Assembly (NCBI RefSeq): GCF_014712225.1
Contig: NZ_JACXBW010000003.1
Span: forward strand, 124,001 to 188,000
Length of the DNA: 64,000 bases
Source: Pseudarthrobacter sulfonivorans
GTDB taxonomy: Bacteria; Actinomycetota; Actinomycetes; Actinomycetales; Micrococcaceae
Reading direction: 5' to 3'
Of this stretch, positions 25,516 through 36,958 are shown piece after piece (position 1 is the first letter of the stretch; each line of letters starts with the position of its first letter). Under the pieces are notes generated by a model. The model had not been told where the DNA came from and did not search any database. It saw only the letters and a program-made list of their open reading frames with translations. The position numbers and the translations under genes are program-made.

Positions 25516-26165
25516 ACGACAGCACACGGTCCGGTTCAGTACAGGTGCCGACTCGAAGCGTCCGCTCCAGATGGAACGCAGGTACGGCCAGGCGTTCCAA
25601 GCCCGCCATCTGACTGGCGGAATTGAGGCCGAGGACAGCATCCGGGGCACCCGGCAATTCTCCCGTGGCCAGGGTGAGGCGCATTCATTCAGCCCCTGTC
25701 GGGAAGGACTGAGAGAAGCCATGAACCAAAACCGTCCGGACGCCTTCCTCGTTGTTGTCGACCCCGGCGCGCGGCCTGTCCAATACGTGCGGATCAAGCA
25801 GGGGCCCGGCGTCGCGGTGGTCCTGCCGCATCCGAGGTAACGCCGAGGAGGTGATCACGCCGGCGGCGGTACGGAGTGGACATTTGGAAGACCCTGTATC
25901 GGGACCTTGGGGTTTCCTAGCGCCGCCGGCTCGTCTGCGGAACGGTGGCGCGCCTGACGGGGAAGCCGCCAAATAATCGTCAAGGGGGGCCGACGGTGGC
26001 TGGGGGCGGTGCGCACGGTCTCGGTACGAACCACTCACCGCCGGCCCCGTTTCCCACACTAGGGTCAGGCGGGGACGGGTACACGAGTAGTCGATACCTA
26101 ATTCACAGGTATGGGGCTACCCGCTTGTATGGCAGCTGCGCCGGATGGGAGCCCGGTACGCACCC
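25516..26165. other. 650-bp stretch with no confident gene
   Basis: A 39-codon frame at 25721-25840 (MNQNRPDAFLVVVDPGARPV at its start) has a GAGAAG ribosome-site-like sequence six bases upstream and could encode a microprotein. The minus strand at 25481-25684 also reads smoothly. Neither matches a family I know. The remainder is GC-rich DNA without clear structure. Confidence 0.3.
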
Positions 26166-26321
26166 CTAGCAGTTGTCGGCCGTGGGGCGGAGGCGCAGCA
26201 GGCTGACGCCCACAGCCATGAACCACGCCCACAGCAGCACCCCGTACGCCCAATAGAACTCCGGCAGCACGAAGCGCAATGCCTCTCTGAATACGCCAAG
26301 ACCACCCGTTACGAGTCCAAG
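26166..26321 (-). pseudogene. Membrane protein C-terminal remnant
   Basis: The minus strand reads REALRFVLPEFYWAYGVLLW followed by another hydrophobic stretch and the polar end LRLRPTADNC before TAG. The frame is open for only 52 codons after an in-frame TGA and contains no plausible start codon. This looks like the last two membrane segments of a protein whose 5' part has been lost or shifted out of frame. Confidence 0.45.
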
Positions 26322-26447
26322 TCAGGCTACTGCACGCGGCAGTACGCCTCTGAGCATGACCAATGAAATAAGAAGGATCCCCACCGGCGATAGAAGGCCG
26401 GCGAGGGCATGAGTGTTGTTCTCGGCGATGATCGCTAGGATCAGTGC

Positions 26448-26912
26448 ATGAGCAGCTCGCCCTCAGAGTCTCCAGTCGAAGTTCTCGCCCCGGCCGAGTG
26501 CTGGAAGTATCTGCAGTCCTCGTACATCGGGAGGCTGGCCGTGATCAACGGTGCGGTCCCGGAGATCTTTCCGGTGAACTTTATGGTCGTCGATGAAACG
26601 GTGGTCTTCCGTACGGCGCCGGGCACGAAACTCCGTTCCCTCCTCAGAGGCACCGCGGTGGCCTTCGAGGTGGACGGACTGAATCCCTACGGCACCGAAG
26701 TCTGGAGCGTTGTGGTCAAAGGGGAGCCGGGGCCCTTCGAAGGGGATCCGGCGAGCCTGCAGGAGGGTGGTCCCGACCGCGAACCTTGGCAGTCCGGGCT
26801 CAAGGAGCATCTGGTGCAGATCCGCCCGGCCGATATTTCCGGTCGACGGTTCGCGGTTTCACCGCGCACGCGCTGGTGGCCGCCGCAGGACTTTTCGGCC
26901 GACTGGCTCTAG
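26448..26912 (+). CDS. Pyridoxamine 5'-phosphate oxidase (PPOX)-fold flavoprotein
   Basis: 154 residues. The order AECWKYLQSSYIGRLAVING, EIFPVNFMVVDETVVFRTA, GTKLRSLL and ISGRRF is that of the small split-barrel PPOX/NimA-like proteins common in dormancy regulons. They bind FMN, F420 or heme; specificity cannot be read here. Two more members of this family lie at 33785-34140 (damaged) and 39433-39891. The stop codon sits in a 14-bp tandem repeat (26901-26928). Confidence 0.8.
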   Translation: MSSSPSESPVEVLAPAECWKYLQSSYIGRLAVINGAVPEIFPVNFMVVDETVVFRTAPGTKLRSLLRGTAVAFEVDGLNPYGTEVWSVVVKGEPGPFEGDPASLQEGGPDREPWQSGLKEHLVQIRPADISGRRFAVSPRTRWWPPQDFSADWL

Positions 26913-26945
26913 AAGACTGGCTCTAGAAGACTGGTCCTAGGAGCT

Positions 26946-29417
<2,472 letters not shown>

Positions 29418-29425
29418 TCATCTCC

Positions 29426-29878
29426 TCATGGCGCCGGGCGGACGGCTGCGGCGAGCGTTTTTGCCCAGCTGGCTGCTTTCTCAAGCTCCCCGCTGCGGAG
29501 GGGCCCTTCTGTGCCCCGGACGTAGAACGGGGCCGGGTCGGAAATGATGGTGGCGCCGCCCTCCTTCAGCAGCCTGGTCATTTTCCTGGCTGCGTCGCCA
29601 TGGATGAAGAAACGGACGCGGGTGTCGAACGCTGCCGCGTTGATGCCCTGGAGCTTGCCGTCGCCCAGCCTCGTGAGGAGTTCCGTGATTTTGGGCGTGG
29701 GCCGCCAGCCATTGATGGGGGACCCGAGGACCAGCAGGTCGCCGGGTGACATGGTGGCGGGGTTGAAGTCCGCCACGGAGACCGCTGCAGCGCCGAGGGG
29801 TTTGAGCCCCTGCACCACGGCGTCCGCAACGGCCTTGGTGTTCCCGTAGGTGGAGTCGTACACAACGTGGGCTTTCAT
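29426..29878 (-). CDS. Flavodoxin family protein
   Basis: 150 residues from ATG 29878. The FMN phosphate-binding loop YDSTYGNTKAVADAV is at the N-terminus and VLGSPINGWRPTPK supplies the second FMN loop. It resembles the short flavodoxins of actinobacterial stress operons, acting as a one-electron carrier or FMN-dependent reductase. Its start overlaps the upstream alcohol dehydrogenase stop by four bases (ATGA), so the two are co-translated. Confidence 0.85.
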   Translation of the reverse strand: MKAHVVYDSTYGNTKAVADAVVQGLKPLGAAAVSVADFNPATMSPGDLLVLGSPINGWRPTPKITELLTRLGDGKLQGINAAAFDTRVRFFIHGDAARKMTRLLKEGGATIISDPAPFYVRGTEGPLRSGELEKAASWAKTLAAAVRPAP

Positions 29879-30930
29879 GCCGAAATGACCACCTTCAGCG
29901 CGTTGGTCTCTGCAGCCCTGGCGAACGTGTCGTAGGCCTCCAGGAACTGGTCGAAACTGAAGCGGTGCGTCGCAAATTTTTCTGCCGGCAGCTTCTTCCG
30001 GGCCACGAGCTTCAGCAGCATCGGTGTGGTGTTCGCGCTGACGAGTCCCATGCTGATGTTGATGTTCCGGATCCACAGGTTCTCCAGATGGAGTTCCACG
30101 GACTTGCCATGGACCCCGACGTTGGCGACGTTCCCGCCCGGCCGGACGATCTCCGTGCACATGCTGAAGGTCGCGGGAATGCCTACCGCCTCGATGGCCA
30201 CATCCACGCCCTGGCCGTCGGTCAGGGCCAGCACCTGTTCCTTCCAGTCGGCGTCGCCTGAAACCACAACGTGGGTGGCCCCAAACTCGCGGGACTTCGC
30301 CAGCCGGTTCCGGTCAAGGTCCACGGCGATGATGCTCGCCGCCCCGTAGAGCCCCGCTGTGGCGATGGCGGCCAGCCCCACCGGACCGGCCCCCACCACT
30401 GCCACCGTGTCGCCGGGTTTCACGCGCCCGTACTGGACGCCGATTTCGAAGCCGGTAGGGAGGATGTCGGACAGCATGACGGCCTGCTCGTCGCTTACCC
30501 CGGGCGGTAGGAGGTGCAGGGAGTTTTCCGCGTAGGGCACCCGCACGTATTCGGCTTGGGTACCGTCGATCAGATGGCCGAACACCCAGCCGATGCCCGG
30601 GGCTCCCTCGTCACCCATGCAGTGCGAATAGAGGCCCACCTTGCAGTTGGCGCAGTGACCGCAAGACTTGATACAGGAGATGATGACGCGGTCGCCTGGT
30701 TTGAGGGTGGTCACTGACGAACCGACCTCCGTGATGGTGCCCACACCCTCGTGGCCCAGGATTCGTCCTTCCGTCACGGCCGGGACATCGCCCTTGAGGA
30801 TGTGCAGATCCGTCCCGCAGATGGTGGTGGTGTCCACCCTGACGATGGCATCGGCGGGGTTCCGGATCGCCGGATCCGGCACATCGGTCCAGGACTTCTT
30901 CCCCGGGCCGCCGTAAACGATAGCCTTCAT
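29875..30930 (-). CDS. Zinc-dependent alcohol dehydrogenase
   Basis: 351 residues from ATG 30930, chosen because GAGGAA lies five bases upstream. The catalytic zinc ligands are in CGTDLH and GHEGVG, the structural zinc set in CIKSCGHCANCKVGLYSHC and the NAD-binding loop in VVGAGPVGLAA. It belongs to the medium-chain dehydrogenase family and resembles stress-induced alcohol dehydrogenases of this genus. First gene of the operon with flavodoxin and the P-type ATPase; a perfect GGGAC-N4-GTCCC box lies 92 bp upstream. Confidence 0.9.
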   Translation of the reverse strand: MKAIVYGGPGKKSWTDVPDPAIRNPADAIVRVDTTTICGTDLHILKGDVPAVTEGRILGHEGVGTITEVGSSVTTLKPGDRVIISCIKSCGHCANCKVGLYSHCMGDEGAPGIGWVFGHLIDGTQAEYVRVPYAENSLHLLPPGVSDEQAVMLSDILPTGFEIGVQYGRVKPGDTVAVVGAGPVGLAAIATAGLYGAASIIAVDLDRNRLAKSREFGATHVVVSGDADWKEQVLALTDGQGVDVAIEAVGIPATFSMCTEIVRPGGNVANVGVHGKSVELHLENLWIRNINISMGLVSANTTPMLLKLVARKKLPAEKFATHRFSFDQFLEAYDTFARAAETNALKVVISA

Positions 30931-31020
30931 GTCCGTTCCTCGCTGTTGTTGATCCTGGGTCCACGGGGCGGGCGGAACGCTGCTCCACCTCAACGATGGC
31001 GCCCGGCTGCCGCCGCGGTA

Positions 31021-31037
31021 AGGGACAAAAGTCCCGG
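31021..31037. promoter_or_regulatory. DevR-box-like palindrome upstream of adh operon
   Basis: AGGGACAAAAGTCCCGG contains the perfect inverted repeat GGGAC-AAAA-GTCCC (31022-31035). It resembles the mycobacterial DosR/DevR box (core GGGACT-N2-AGTCCC) and lies 92 bp upstream of the alcohol dehydrogenase start. A DevS/DevR-like pair is encoded at 34.3-36.7 kb. Confidence 0.6.
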
Positions 31038-31091
31038 AAAGTCCGACGGCGGTGCCCGGGGTCCGGCGGTGTAGTCAGGGTCCGGACGGGT

Positions 31092-31931
31092 TCAGTTGCG
31101 GGCGATCAGCACCGGGCCTGTCGCGTGGTGGAGGACAGCATGGGCATCCGATCCGACAGTTCCTTTCAGCAGGCCGTGGCCTTTGCTTCCGACCACGATG
31201 AGGGCGGCGCCGCGGGAGGCATTGAGGAGCGCCCGGGGGACGGAATCATCCCGGACAAGGTCCTGGCCGACCGCCACGTTCGGTGCAAGGGCCCTGGCGT
31301 CGTCAGCCACCTTGTGGAGGAGACGAAGGGCCGCTTCATTGCCTCTCCCGGTTGCGTAGGTCATGTCGTCGTGGGATCGGATGACGTGGATGATCGTCAG
31401 TCCAGCTCCCGTGGCGCCGGCCAGGTCACAGGCAAGCCGAAGCGCCCCCGCCGACCCTGACGAGTCAATCCCCACCACGACGCGTCCCTGGGGGTGCTTA
31501 TCAAACCGGATCACCGCGACAGGGCAGGCGGCCGTGGCCGCCAGCTCCAGGCTGACGGATCCGACGAGAAGCCCCAGGAAACCCCCGATCCCGCGGCTGC
31601 CAAGCACCAGCATGCGGGCATCCCCGGCCATCCGCCGAAGGTGGCCTGCGGGCAGGCCGTACAGGAGGTTGCCCTGGACCGGCACCCGGGGCGCCACGGA
31701 CAGTGCCTCAGCTTTCCCCTCCTCAAGGATGGTCTGGGCCTGATGTTGCAGGCCGCTGCCTGCAATGCCTTTGACCGGTCCGAGGTCACTGGTCAGCAGG
31801 GGCCACAGCGAACAATGAATCACCTGCAGTTCACAGTCCAGGTGAGCCGCATGCCGGGCAGCCCAGCGCACAGCCGCCGCCGCCTCGGCCGAACCGTCGT
31901 AGCCAACAACCATGCGGTCAGGCGGGGGCAT
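31092..31931 (-). CDS. Universal stress protein, two tandem Usp domains
   Basis: About 279 residues from ATG 31931 (the frame extends to 32012). Domain 1 starts RMVVGYDGSAEAAAAVRWA and ends with the ATP-binding LGSRGIGGFLGLLVGS loop; domain 2 ends VVGSKGHGLLKGTVGS. Both retain the G-x2-G-x9-G(S/T) nucleotide motif. Duplicated Usp proteins are prominent in hypoxia/dormancy regulons. The start overlaps the end of the damaged upstream Usp gene, so they formed one transcript. Confidence 0.85.
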   Translation of the reverse strand: MPPPDRMVVGYDGSAEAAAAVRWAARHAAHLDCELQVIHCSLWPLLTSDLGPVKGIAGSGLQHQAQTILEEGKAEALSVAPRVPVQGNLLYGLPAGHLRRMAGDARMLVLGSRGIGGFLGLLVGSVSLELAATAACPVAVIRFDKHPQGRVVVGIDSSGSAGALRLACDLAGATGAGLTIIHVIRSHDDMTYATGRGNEAALRLLHKVADDARALAPNVAVGQDLVRDDSVPRALLNASRGAALIVVGSKGHGLLKGTVGSDAHAVLHHATGPVLIARN

Positions 31932-32696
31932 GGCTGGATCCGGTCTGGCCACCGCCTTCTGCAGAAAGCTGCCCGGGAGCAACCGATAATACTGCCGGCA
32001 GGTCCGTGCCATGCACCATGAGGACAGGGCATTTTGCGTGCTCAGCCACTGTCGCGCTCACCGCACCCAGCAGCAGGCCTTCAAATCCGCCGCGTCCGCG
32101 GCTGCCCACAATGACGGTATGCGCAGTACTGCTTTCTTCAACAAGGACCTTGAGCAGCGGTGCCAACGCTTGGGCCCAGCGGAGTGCCGTGAGGGACGGG
32201 GCGCTCCCGTCCACGCCCACCGCTATGGGATTCAGGCCAGGGGTTTGTTCCATGGTCTTCCCGGCCTCCTGGCTGACCCCCACTACAGGACAATGCGCGG
32301 GTGCAGTACAGGCGGCGCTCACCGAACTCATGAGCTGTCCCAGCAAGCCGCCACGGCCCCGCCGGCCCACGACGAGCAGCTGGGCGTTCCGGCTTTCTTC
32401 CACCAGGACCTTCGCCGGCGAACCCACTTTGACAACCGCAGAGAGGTGTTCGGGGCGAAGGCCCTCTCGAGGGCCTGCTCCATCAGGCGGCGGGCGATGG
32501 CCTCAAGTTCCGCCGGGGTAGCGAGGACCCCGCCAGGGGGCACACGTTCCGGAAGATAGAAGTCGGAATAACCCAGGCACGTGACCACATGCAGCGGGGC
32601 GCCCAGTGCGAATGCCAGCCGGCCGGCGAGGCGCAGCGCCGCGGGGGAGTATTCCGAACCGTCAATTCCAACCAGAAAGCGTTTGCCTTCACTCAT
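31918..32696 (-). pseudogene. Universal stress protein with frameshift and internal deletion
   Basis: ATG 32696 starts a normal Usp domain (RFLVGIDGSEYSPAALRLAG), but near 32450 the frame is lost: restoring one G in the CCCCGAAC stretch would join it to the downstream frame at APEHLSAVVKVGSPAKVLVE. The second Usp domain begins PIAVGVDGSAPSLTALRWAQ but jumps directly to LKVLVEESSTAHTVIVGSRG, so about 50 central residues are missing. Two independent lesions make a functional protein unlikely unless the first is a sequencing error. Confidence 0.75.
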
Positions 32697-32730
32697 GGCA
32701 CTACCTTTCCCCAGTATCCGGCTCTGCGCC

Positions 32731-32749
32731 TAGGGTCGAAGGACACCTA
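32731..32749. promoter_or_regulatory. DevR-box-like motif upstream of usp pseudogene
   Basis: TAGGGTCGAAGGACACCTA has the GGGTC-N4-GACAC form (one mismatch to a perfect repeat) and lies 35 bp upstream of the damaged Usp start. It is nearly identical in its outer bases to TAGGGCCGAAAGTCACCTA at 41290. Confidence 0.5.
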
Positions 32750-32773
32750 AGGCGCAGCGCTTCCTCCCGCGGA

Positions 32774-33778
32774 TCAGGATGATCGGAGCAGCACGGCAGC
32801 TCCCGTGAATCGGTCCCGCGAAAGATCAAGCAATGCCTGGTCCGCCTTTGTCCAGGGGTAGGCCACCGTGGTGGGGCGGAGGGGAATCTTCTCGGCCAGC
32901 GCCAGGAATTCCAGGCCATCGGTTCTGGTGTTGGCTGTAACACTGCGGAGGTGGCGCTCTTGGAAGAGGTCCTTTTGATAGTCAAGGACCGGAATGTCGC
33001 TCAAATGGATTCCGGCGACCGCGAGGGTCCCTCCGCGGTCCAGCGCCCTGAGCGCAACAGACACCAGGCCACCCACGGGAGCGAAGAGGATGGCCGCGTC
33101 CAGCAGCTCAGGCGGGTCGGCTTCAGCGGGCCCGGCGAACCGTGCCCCCAATTCCAAGGCTAGCTGCTGCGCCGCCGCCGATCGTGTCATGACGTAGACG
33201 CTTGCGCCTTCGTAGATGGCCATCTGGGCTGTCAGGTGGGCTGATCCGCCAAAACCGTAGATGCCCAGCCTGCCGCCCCGTGGGAGCCCGGAGCACCGAA
33301 GCGCCCGGTATCCGATGATCCCTGCACAGAGCAAGGGCGCAGCCTTCTCATCAGAGAATACTTCGGGCAGGGGATACACATAGTCCTGGTGGGCGACCAT
33401 CAGCTCCGCGTACCCGCCGTCCGTGTCCCAGCCGTTGAACGTAGGGCTGAGACAAAGATTCTCCGACCCGCGCCGGCAGAATCGGCACGAGCCGCACGTT
33501 CGGGCCAGCCAAGCTGCCCCCACACGATCGCCAAGACGGAACCGGGTGCTGCCCGTTCCCAGTCCCACCACCTCGGCCACTACCTCATGGCCGGGGATCC
33601 TACGGGCCGCACGGGGACGGAGGTCCCCTTCGGCAAGGTGCAGGTCCGTGCGGCAGACGCCACAGGCACGCACGGAAAGCAGGACCTCGCCCGGGCCGGG
33701 CGACGGATCAGGCCGCTCGCCCATCCGCAACGGGCCGGACGCGATGGGACCGGGCTCCTCGACCCACCACGCCCTCAT
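32774..33778 (-). CDS. Zinc-binding alcohol dehydrogenase (AdhA-like)
   Basis: 334 residues. The catalytic zinc ligands occur in CGVCRTDLH and GHEVV, the structural zinc in CGSCRFCRRGSENLC and a Rossmann loop in IYGFGGSAHLTAQ. This shorter medium-chain dehydrogenase form lacks some loops of liver-type enzymes and is typical of actinobacterial AdhA used in fermentative or stress conditions. It follows the damaged PPOX gene on the same strand, six bases after the old stop codon, suggesting one operon. Confidence 0.88.
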   Translation of the reverse strand: MRAWWVEEPGPIASGPLRMGERPDPSPGPGEVLLSVRACGVCRTDLHLAEGDLRPRAARRIPGHEVVAEVVGLGTGSTRFRLGDRVGAAWLARTCGSCRFCRRGSENLCLSPTFNGWDTDGGYAELMVAHQDYVYPLPEVFSDEKAAPLLCAGIIGYRALRCSGLPRGGRLGIYGFGGSAHLTAQMAIYEGASVYVMTRSAAAQQLALELGARFAGPAEADPPELLDAAILFAPVGGLVSVALRALDRGGTLAVAGIHLSDIPVLDYQKDLFQERHLRSVTANTRTDGLEFLALAEKIPLRPTTVAYPWTKADQALLDLSRDRFTGAAVLLRSS

Positions 33779-33784
33779 ACAGGG

Positions 33785-34140
33785 TCATTCCAGCCCGGCG
33801 CGGGTTGCCTCGTCCAGGGAGCCACCCCAGGTAAGCGGCGCAGCAATCTTGAAACGCCGTCCACTTATTTCACAACACTCCAGGCCACGCCCGCATCGGT
33901 GTCAGCGCCATCGGCCTCGAGTGCCACCATTTTGCCCAATGCAGACGCAAGCTTGGTGCCCGCTCCGGTCCGGAGGACCAGTGACTCATGGTGGCCCTTG
34001 TAGTTGATGGGAAAGATTTCGGGATGCACCCAGACGGCAAGGCGGCCCACGGAACCGGCCCGCAACAGCTTCCAGCACTCCTCAGGCGACAGGCTGGCGG
34101 CCTGCAGTCTCGATGCATCTGTGGTCATGTCCACGAGCAT
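33785..34140 (-). pseudogene. PPOX-fold protein with internal deletion
   Basis: The frame from 34140 or 34128 reads EECWKLLRAGSVGRLAVW, EIFPINYKGHHESLVLRTG and ends at AWSVVK followed by TAA. Two bases out of frame the C-terminal family motif reappears as SGRRFKIAAPLTWGG and runs to a TGA at 33785-33787. Comparison with the intact relatives at 26448 and 39433 shows that roughly 40 residues between these points are missing, with an out-of-frame join. Confidence 0.75.
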
Positions 34141-34164
34141 AGGGGCGTGGTCGGCCCGCAACAC

Positions 34165-34181
34165 AGGGCACAAAGACCCCT
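34165..34181. promoter_or_regulatory. DevR-box-like motif upstream of PPOX pseudogene
   Basis: AGGGCACAAAGACCCCT is an imperfect match to GGGnC-N4-GnCCC and lies 25-37 bp upstream of the PPOX start, close to where the -35 region should be. It also lies about 115 bp from the divergent histidine kinase start. Confidence 0.4.
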
Positions 34182-34295
34182 GAAGCCGGCCTCAGAGCGT
34201 GGAGGAAAAGCGCAGCGAGGGGTATTCTGTGTGCAACTGCTGCAGCCGGTCGGCTTTGCGTGTGCGGTCAAAAAGACCTCCGGAAGGCGGTTCCC

Positions 34296-36008
34296 GTGAG
34301 CGAACCCATCCGGCACACGGCTGAGGGCCCGCGCTCCGCTGCCGGCTCTAGGATGGACGAACTCCTGACGGACTTTGTTGACCGTGCCGGGGAGTTGGTG
34401 AGCGCCCAACAACGGATGCAAGGCCTTTTGAATGCCGTCGTTGCACTGGCCGAAGACCTGAGCCTGGAGGCCGTCCTGCACAGGGTGGTAGATTCTGCCT
34501 GCCACCTTGTTGGCGCTGAATACGGAGCGTTGGGAGTCATCGGAAGTGACCGTGGCCTGAGCCACTTCATCACGGTGGGGATCGAGGAGGACCTCGCCCA
34601 CGAGATTGGCCCGCTCCCCACAGGCCACGGCGTCCTCGGCTTGTTGATCCGGGATCCGAAGCCGCTGCGGCTTCATGACCTGGGCCAACATCCGGATGCC
34701 TACGGGTTTCCCAGGCACCATCCGCCGATGAAATCTTTCCTTGGCGTACCGATCCGGGTGAGGGATGTTGTTTTCGGCAATCTTTACCTGACCCAAAAAA
34801 GGGGTGGTGGCGACTTCACGGACGAGGATGAGGAGCTGGCGGAGGCACTTGCTGCTGCCGCCGGCGTCGCCATAGAAAATGCCCGGCTCTACGATGACGC
34901 CAGGCGCAGAACAGCATGGCTTCAGGCTTGTATGGACGTTACCGGCAAGATGGGCGACGCGGAGACGCCGGGGGACCAGGACGGGGGACTGGACATGATC
35001 GCCGCCAGGGCACTGCAGGAGTCCGGTTCCTGCCTTGCGCTCATCCTGGTTCCGGAAGGCACTTCCGGCCTGTTCCGCGTGGCGGGGGCCGCGGGCGGAA
35101 CCGCCGCGGAGTGGGTTGGACGGCTTTCGCCGTTTGATTCAGGGGAGATTGACGCAGTTCCTTCCACAGGCCAGGCGGCTGTCATCGAGGGCGCTTCGTC
35201 GGCCCTCGGCGGTGCCATGGTGCCGGGTGGCGGCCAACTGCTGGTCATAGACCTCAGCGCGCGCGGCACCAACTACGGGCTTTTGGTCCTCGTGCGCGAG
35301 CATGTTGCCGGGAGATTCAGTAAGACGGATGTGGAGATGGGCTCAGTGTTCGGTTCGCACGTTGCCCTTGCGCTGGAACTCGCGAGAGCTCACAGGATGA
35401 GGGAACAACTTGCGGTGTTCACTGACCGCGACCGGATCGCCCGCGACCTTCATGACTTGGTCATTCAGCGGCTGTTCGCCGCGGGGCTCAGCATCCAAAG
35501 CCTCCGGCGCTTGATGACCAGCGATGCCGGCGCGACTACCCTGCAGAACGTTACCGCCGAACTGGACGAGACCATCCGGGAGCTTCGCAACACCATCTAT
35601 TCCCTGAATGACTCCGCCCTGGAGAAGGAACTTCTCAGCAGCCGTGTGCTGCAGGCAGTCCGCACCGCTGCCCGGTCGCTACGGTTTGTTCCCCGGCTTA
35701 CCCTGACCGGCCCCATCGACGCGATCAGGGACGAGGAAACCGCATCCAACATCCTGGCCGTAATTACGGAAGGGCTGAGTAACGCCGTCCGGCACTCAGG
35801 GGCGGATGCCATCCGCGTGTCCGTTTCCGTAGACGACGGATTCGTGCATGTCCGGGTCCAGGACAATGGCGCGGGATTCAGCGTCCGAACGCCCGGGAAC
35901 GGAATGACCAATATGCAGCACAGGGCCAGCAAGCTCGGCGGCACTTTCGAGGTCTCCAGTTCCCCTGAAACCGGAACAGCACTGACCTGGACGGCGCCTG
36001 TGTTCTAG
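34296..36008 (+). CDS. GAF-domain sensor histidine kinase (DevS/DosS-like)
   Basis: 570 residues from GTG 34296. Two GAF domains (about 40-200 and 225-365) precede a HisKA_3 dimerisation/phospho-acceptor segment DRDRIARDLHDLVIQRLFAA with H386 and an HATPase domain with VITEGLSNAVRHSGA and VQDNGAGF. This is the architecture of mycobacterial DevS/DosT, which sense O2, NO or CO through heme in the first GAF domain. Heme binding cannot be proven by eye. It is convergent with the response regulator at 36034, its likely partner. Confidence 0.88.
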   Translation: MSEPIRHTAEGPRSAAGSRMDELLTDFVDRAGELVSAQQRMQGLLNAVVALAEDLSLEAVLHRVVDSACHLVGAEYGALGVIGSDRGLSHFITVGIEEDLAHEIGPLPTGHGVLGLLIRDPKPLRLHDLGQHPDAYGFPRHHPPMKSFLGVPIRVRDVVFGNLYLTQKRGGGDFTDEDEELAEALAAAAGVAIENARLYDDARRRTAWLQACMDVTGKMGDAETPGDQDGGLDMIAARALQESGSCLALILVPEGTSGLFRVAGAAGGTAAEWVGRLSPFDSGEIDAVPSTGQAAVIEGASSALGGAMVPGGGQLLVIDLSARGTNYGLLVLVREHVAGRFSKTDVEMGSVFGSHVALALELARAHRMREQLAVFTDRDRIARDLHDLVIQRLFAAGLSIQSLRRLMTSDAGATTLQNVTAELDETIRELRNTIYSLNDSALEKELLSSRVLQAVRTAARSLRFVPRLTLTGPIDAIRDEETASNILAVITEGLSNAVRHSGADAIRVSVSVDDGFVHVRVQDNGAGFSVRTPGNGMTNMQHRASKLGGTFEVSSSPETGTALTWTAPVF

Positions 36009-36033
36009 CTTGGCCGCCGTGCTGCTGGCGTAG

Positions 36034-36711
36034 CTACTGGTCGCGGTGCTGCGCCATATGGACCGCCGCCTGCGTCCGGCGCTCAAAACCCAACTTCGCC
36101 AGCAGGGACGAGACATAGTTCTTGACAGTCTTCTCGGCAAGAAGCATGCGCTCGCCGATCTGGCGGTTGGTCAGACCCTCGCCAATAAACTCCAACACCC
36201 TGCGCTCCTGCCGGGTCAGCACCGCGATGCTCGGGTCCACGTGCTCCGGCTCGGCGAGGCCCTGCACGATTCTGGCCTTCAGTTCCGCATCGAACAGCGA
36301 TTCTCCGTTGGCGGCGCGGCGCAGCGCTCCGATCAGGTCGGAACCACCTATCTCCTTCAGGACATACCCCGAGGCCCCGGCGAGGACTGCGCCGCGGAGT
36401 GCCTGCTCGTCGTCGTAGCTTGTAAGGATCAGACAATTGATCGTTGCATCGACCGAATGCACATCGCGGCAGACCTCAATCCCCGTGCCGTCAGGCAACC
36501 GGGCGTCAAGAATCGCCACATCAGGACGCAGCGCCGGAATCCGACGAGCCGCTTCAGCGGCAGAACCGGACATGCCGACGACGACGAAGCCTTCGCTTTC
36601 CAGGAGATCCTGCAGGCCTCGCCGCACCAACTCGTGGTCGTCCAGGATGAACACCCGGATCCCGTCGTTGGACACTTCGACGGCATGCTCCGGTGCTGTT
36701 GAGGCGTTCAT
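36034..36711 (-). CDS. NarL/FixJ (LuxR-type) response regulator, DevR-like
   Basis: 225 residues from ATG 36711. The receiver domain has IRVFILDDHELVRRGL, phospho-acceptor D69 in AILDARLPDG, and K119 in YVLKEI. The C-terminal LuxR helix-turn-helix reads LTNRQIGERMLLAEKTVKNY. The layout and the GLTNRQI helix are close to DevR/DosR. A perfect GGGTC-N4-GACCC box lies 91 bp upstream, suggesting autoregulation. It faces the GAF histidine kinase tail to tail. Confidence 0.9.
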   Translation of the reverse strand: MNASTAPEHAVEVSNDGIRVFILDDHELVRRGLQDLLESEGFVVVGMSGSAAEAARRIPALRPDVAILDARLPDGTGIEVCRDVHSVDATINCLILTSYDDEQALRGAVLAGASGYVLKEIGGSDLIGALRRAANGESLFDAELKARIVQGLAEPEHVDPSIAVLTRQERRVLEFIGEGLTNRQIGERMLLAEKTVKNYVSSLLAKLGFERRTQAAVHMAQHRDQ

Positions 36712-36800
36712 CCTGATCCCTTCTGCGCCCCCGCCGCAAACCCGCAACGGGGTGCCTTCGTGAGCCTGACTCATTCTTTAGGAACCGGAGGGCCGCCACA

Positions 36801-36867
36801 AGGGTCCAATGACCCGAACGGGGTGCCGTAGGGGCGTTGGGGCTTCGAGCCGTGACCTTTGGCCCTA
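36801..36867. promoter_or_regulatory. Two DevR-box-like motifs in the divergent promoter
   Basis: GGGTC-CAAT-GACCC at 36802-36815 is a perfect inverted repeat. About 50 bp away, GTGACCTTTGGCCCTA (36852-36867) is the reverse complement of TAGGGCCAAAGGTCAC, close to the site at 41290. The pair lies between the response regulator (start 36711) and the divergent membrane gene (start 36959). Confidence 0.55.
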
Positions 36868-36958
36868 CTAACCGGTGCACTATGGCCTAACTCTGGAAGG
36901 GACTCATTGCACCGCAGGGGGTGCGGGGCCACGTTGTTGCTACGACGGAAGGACTCCC

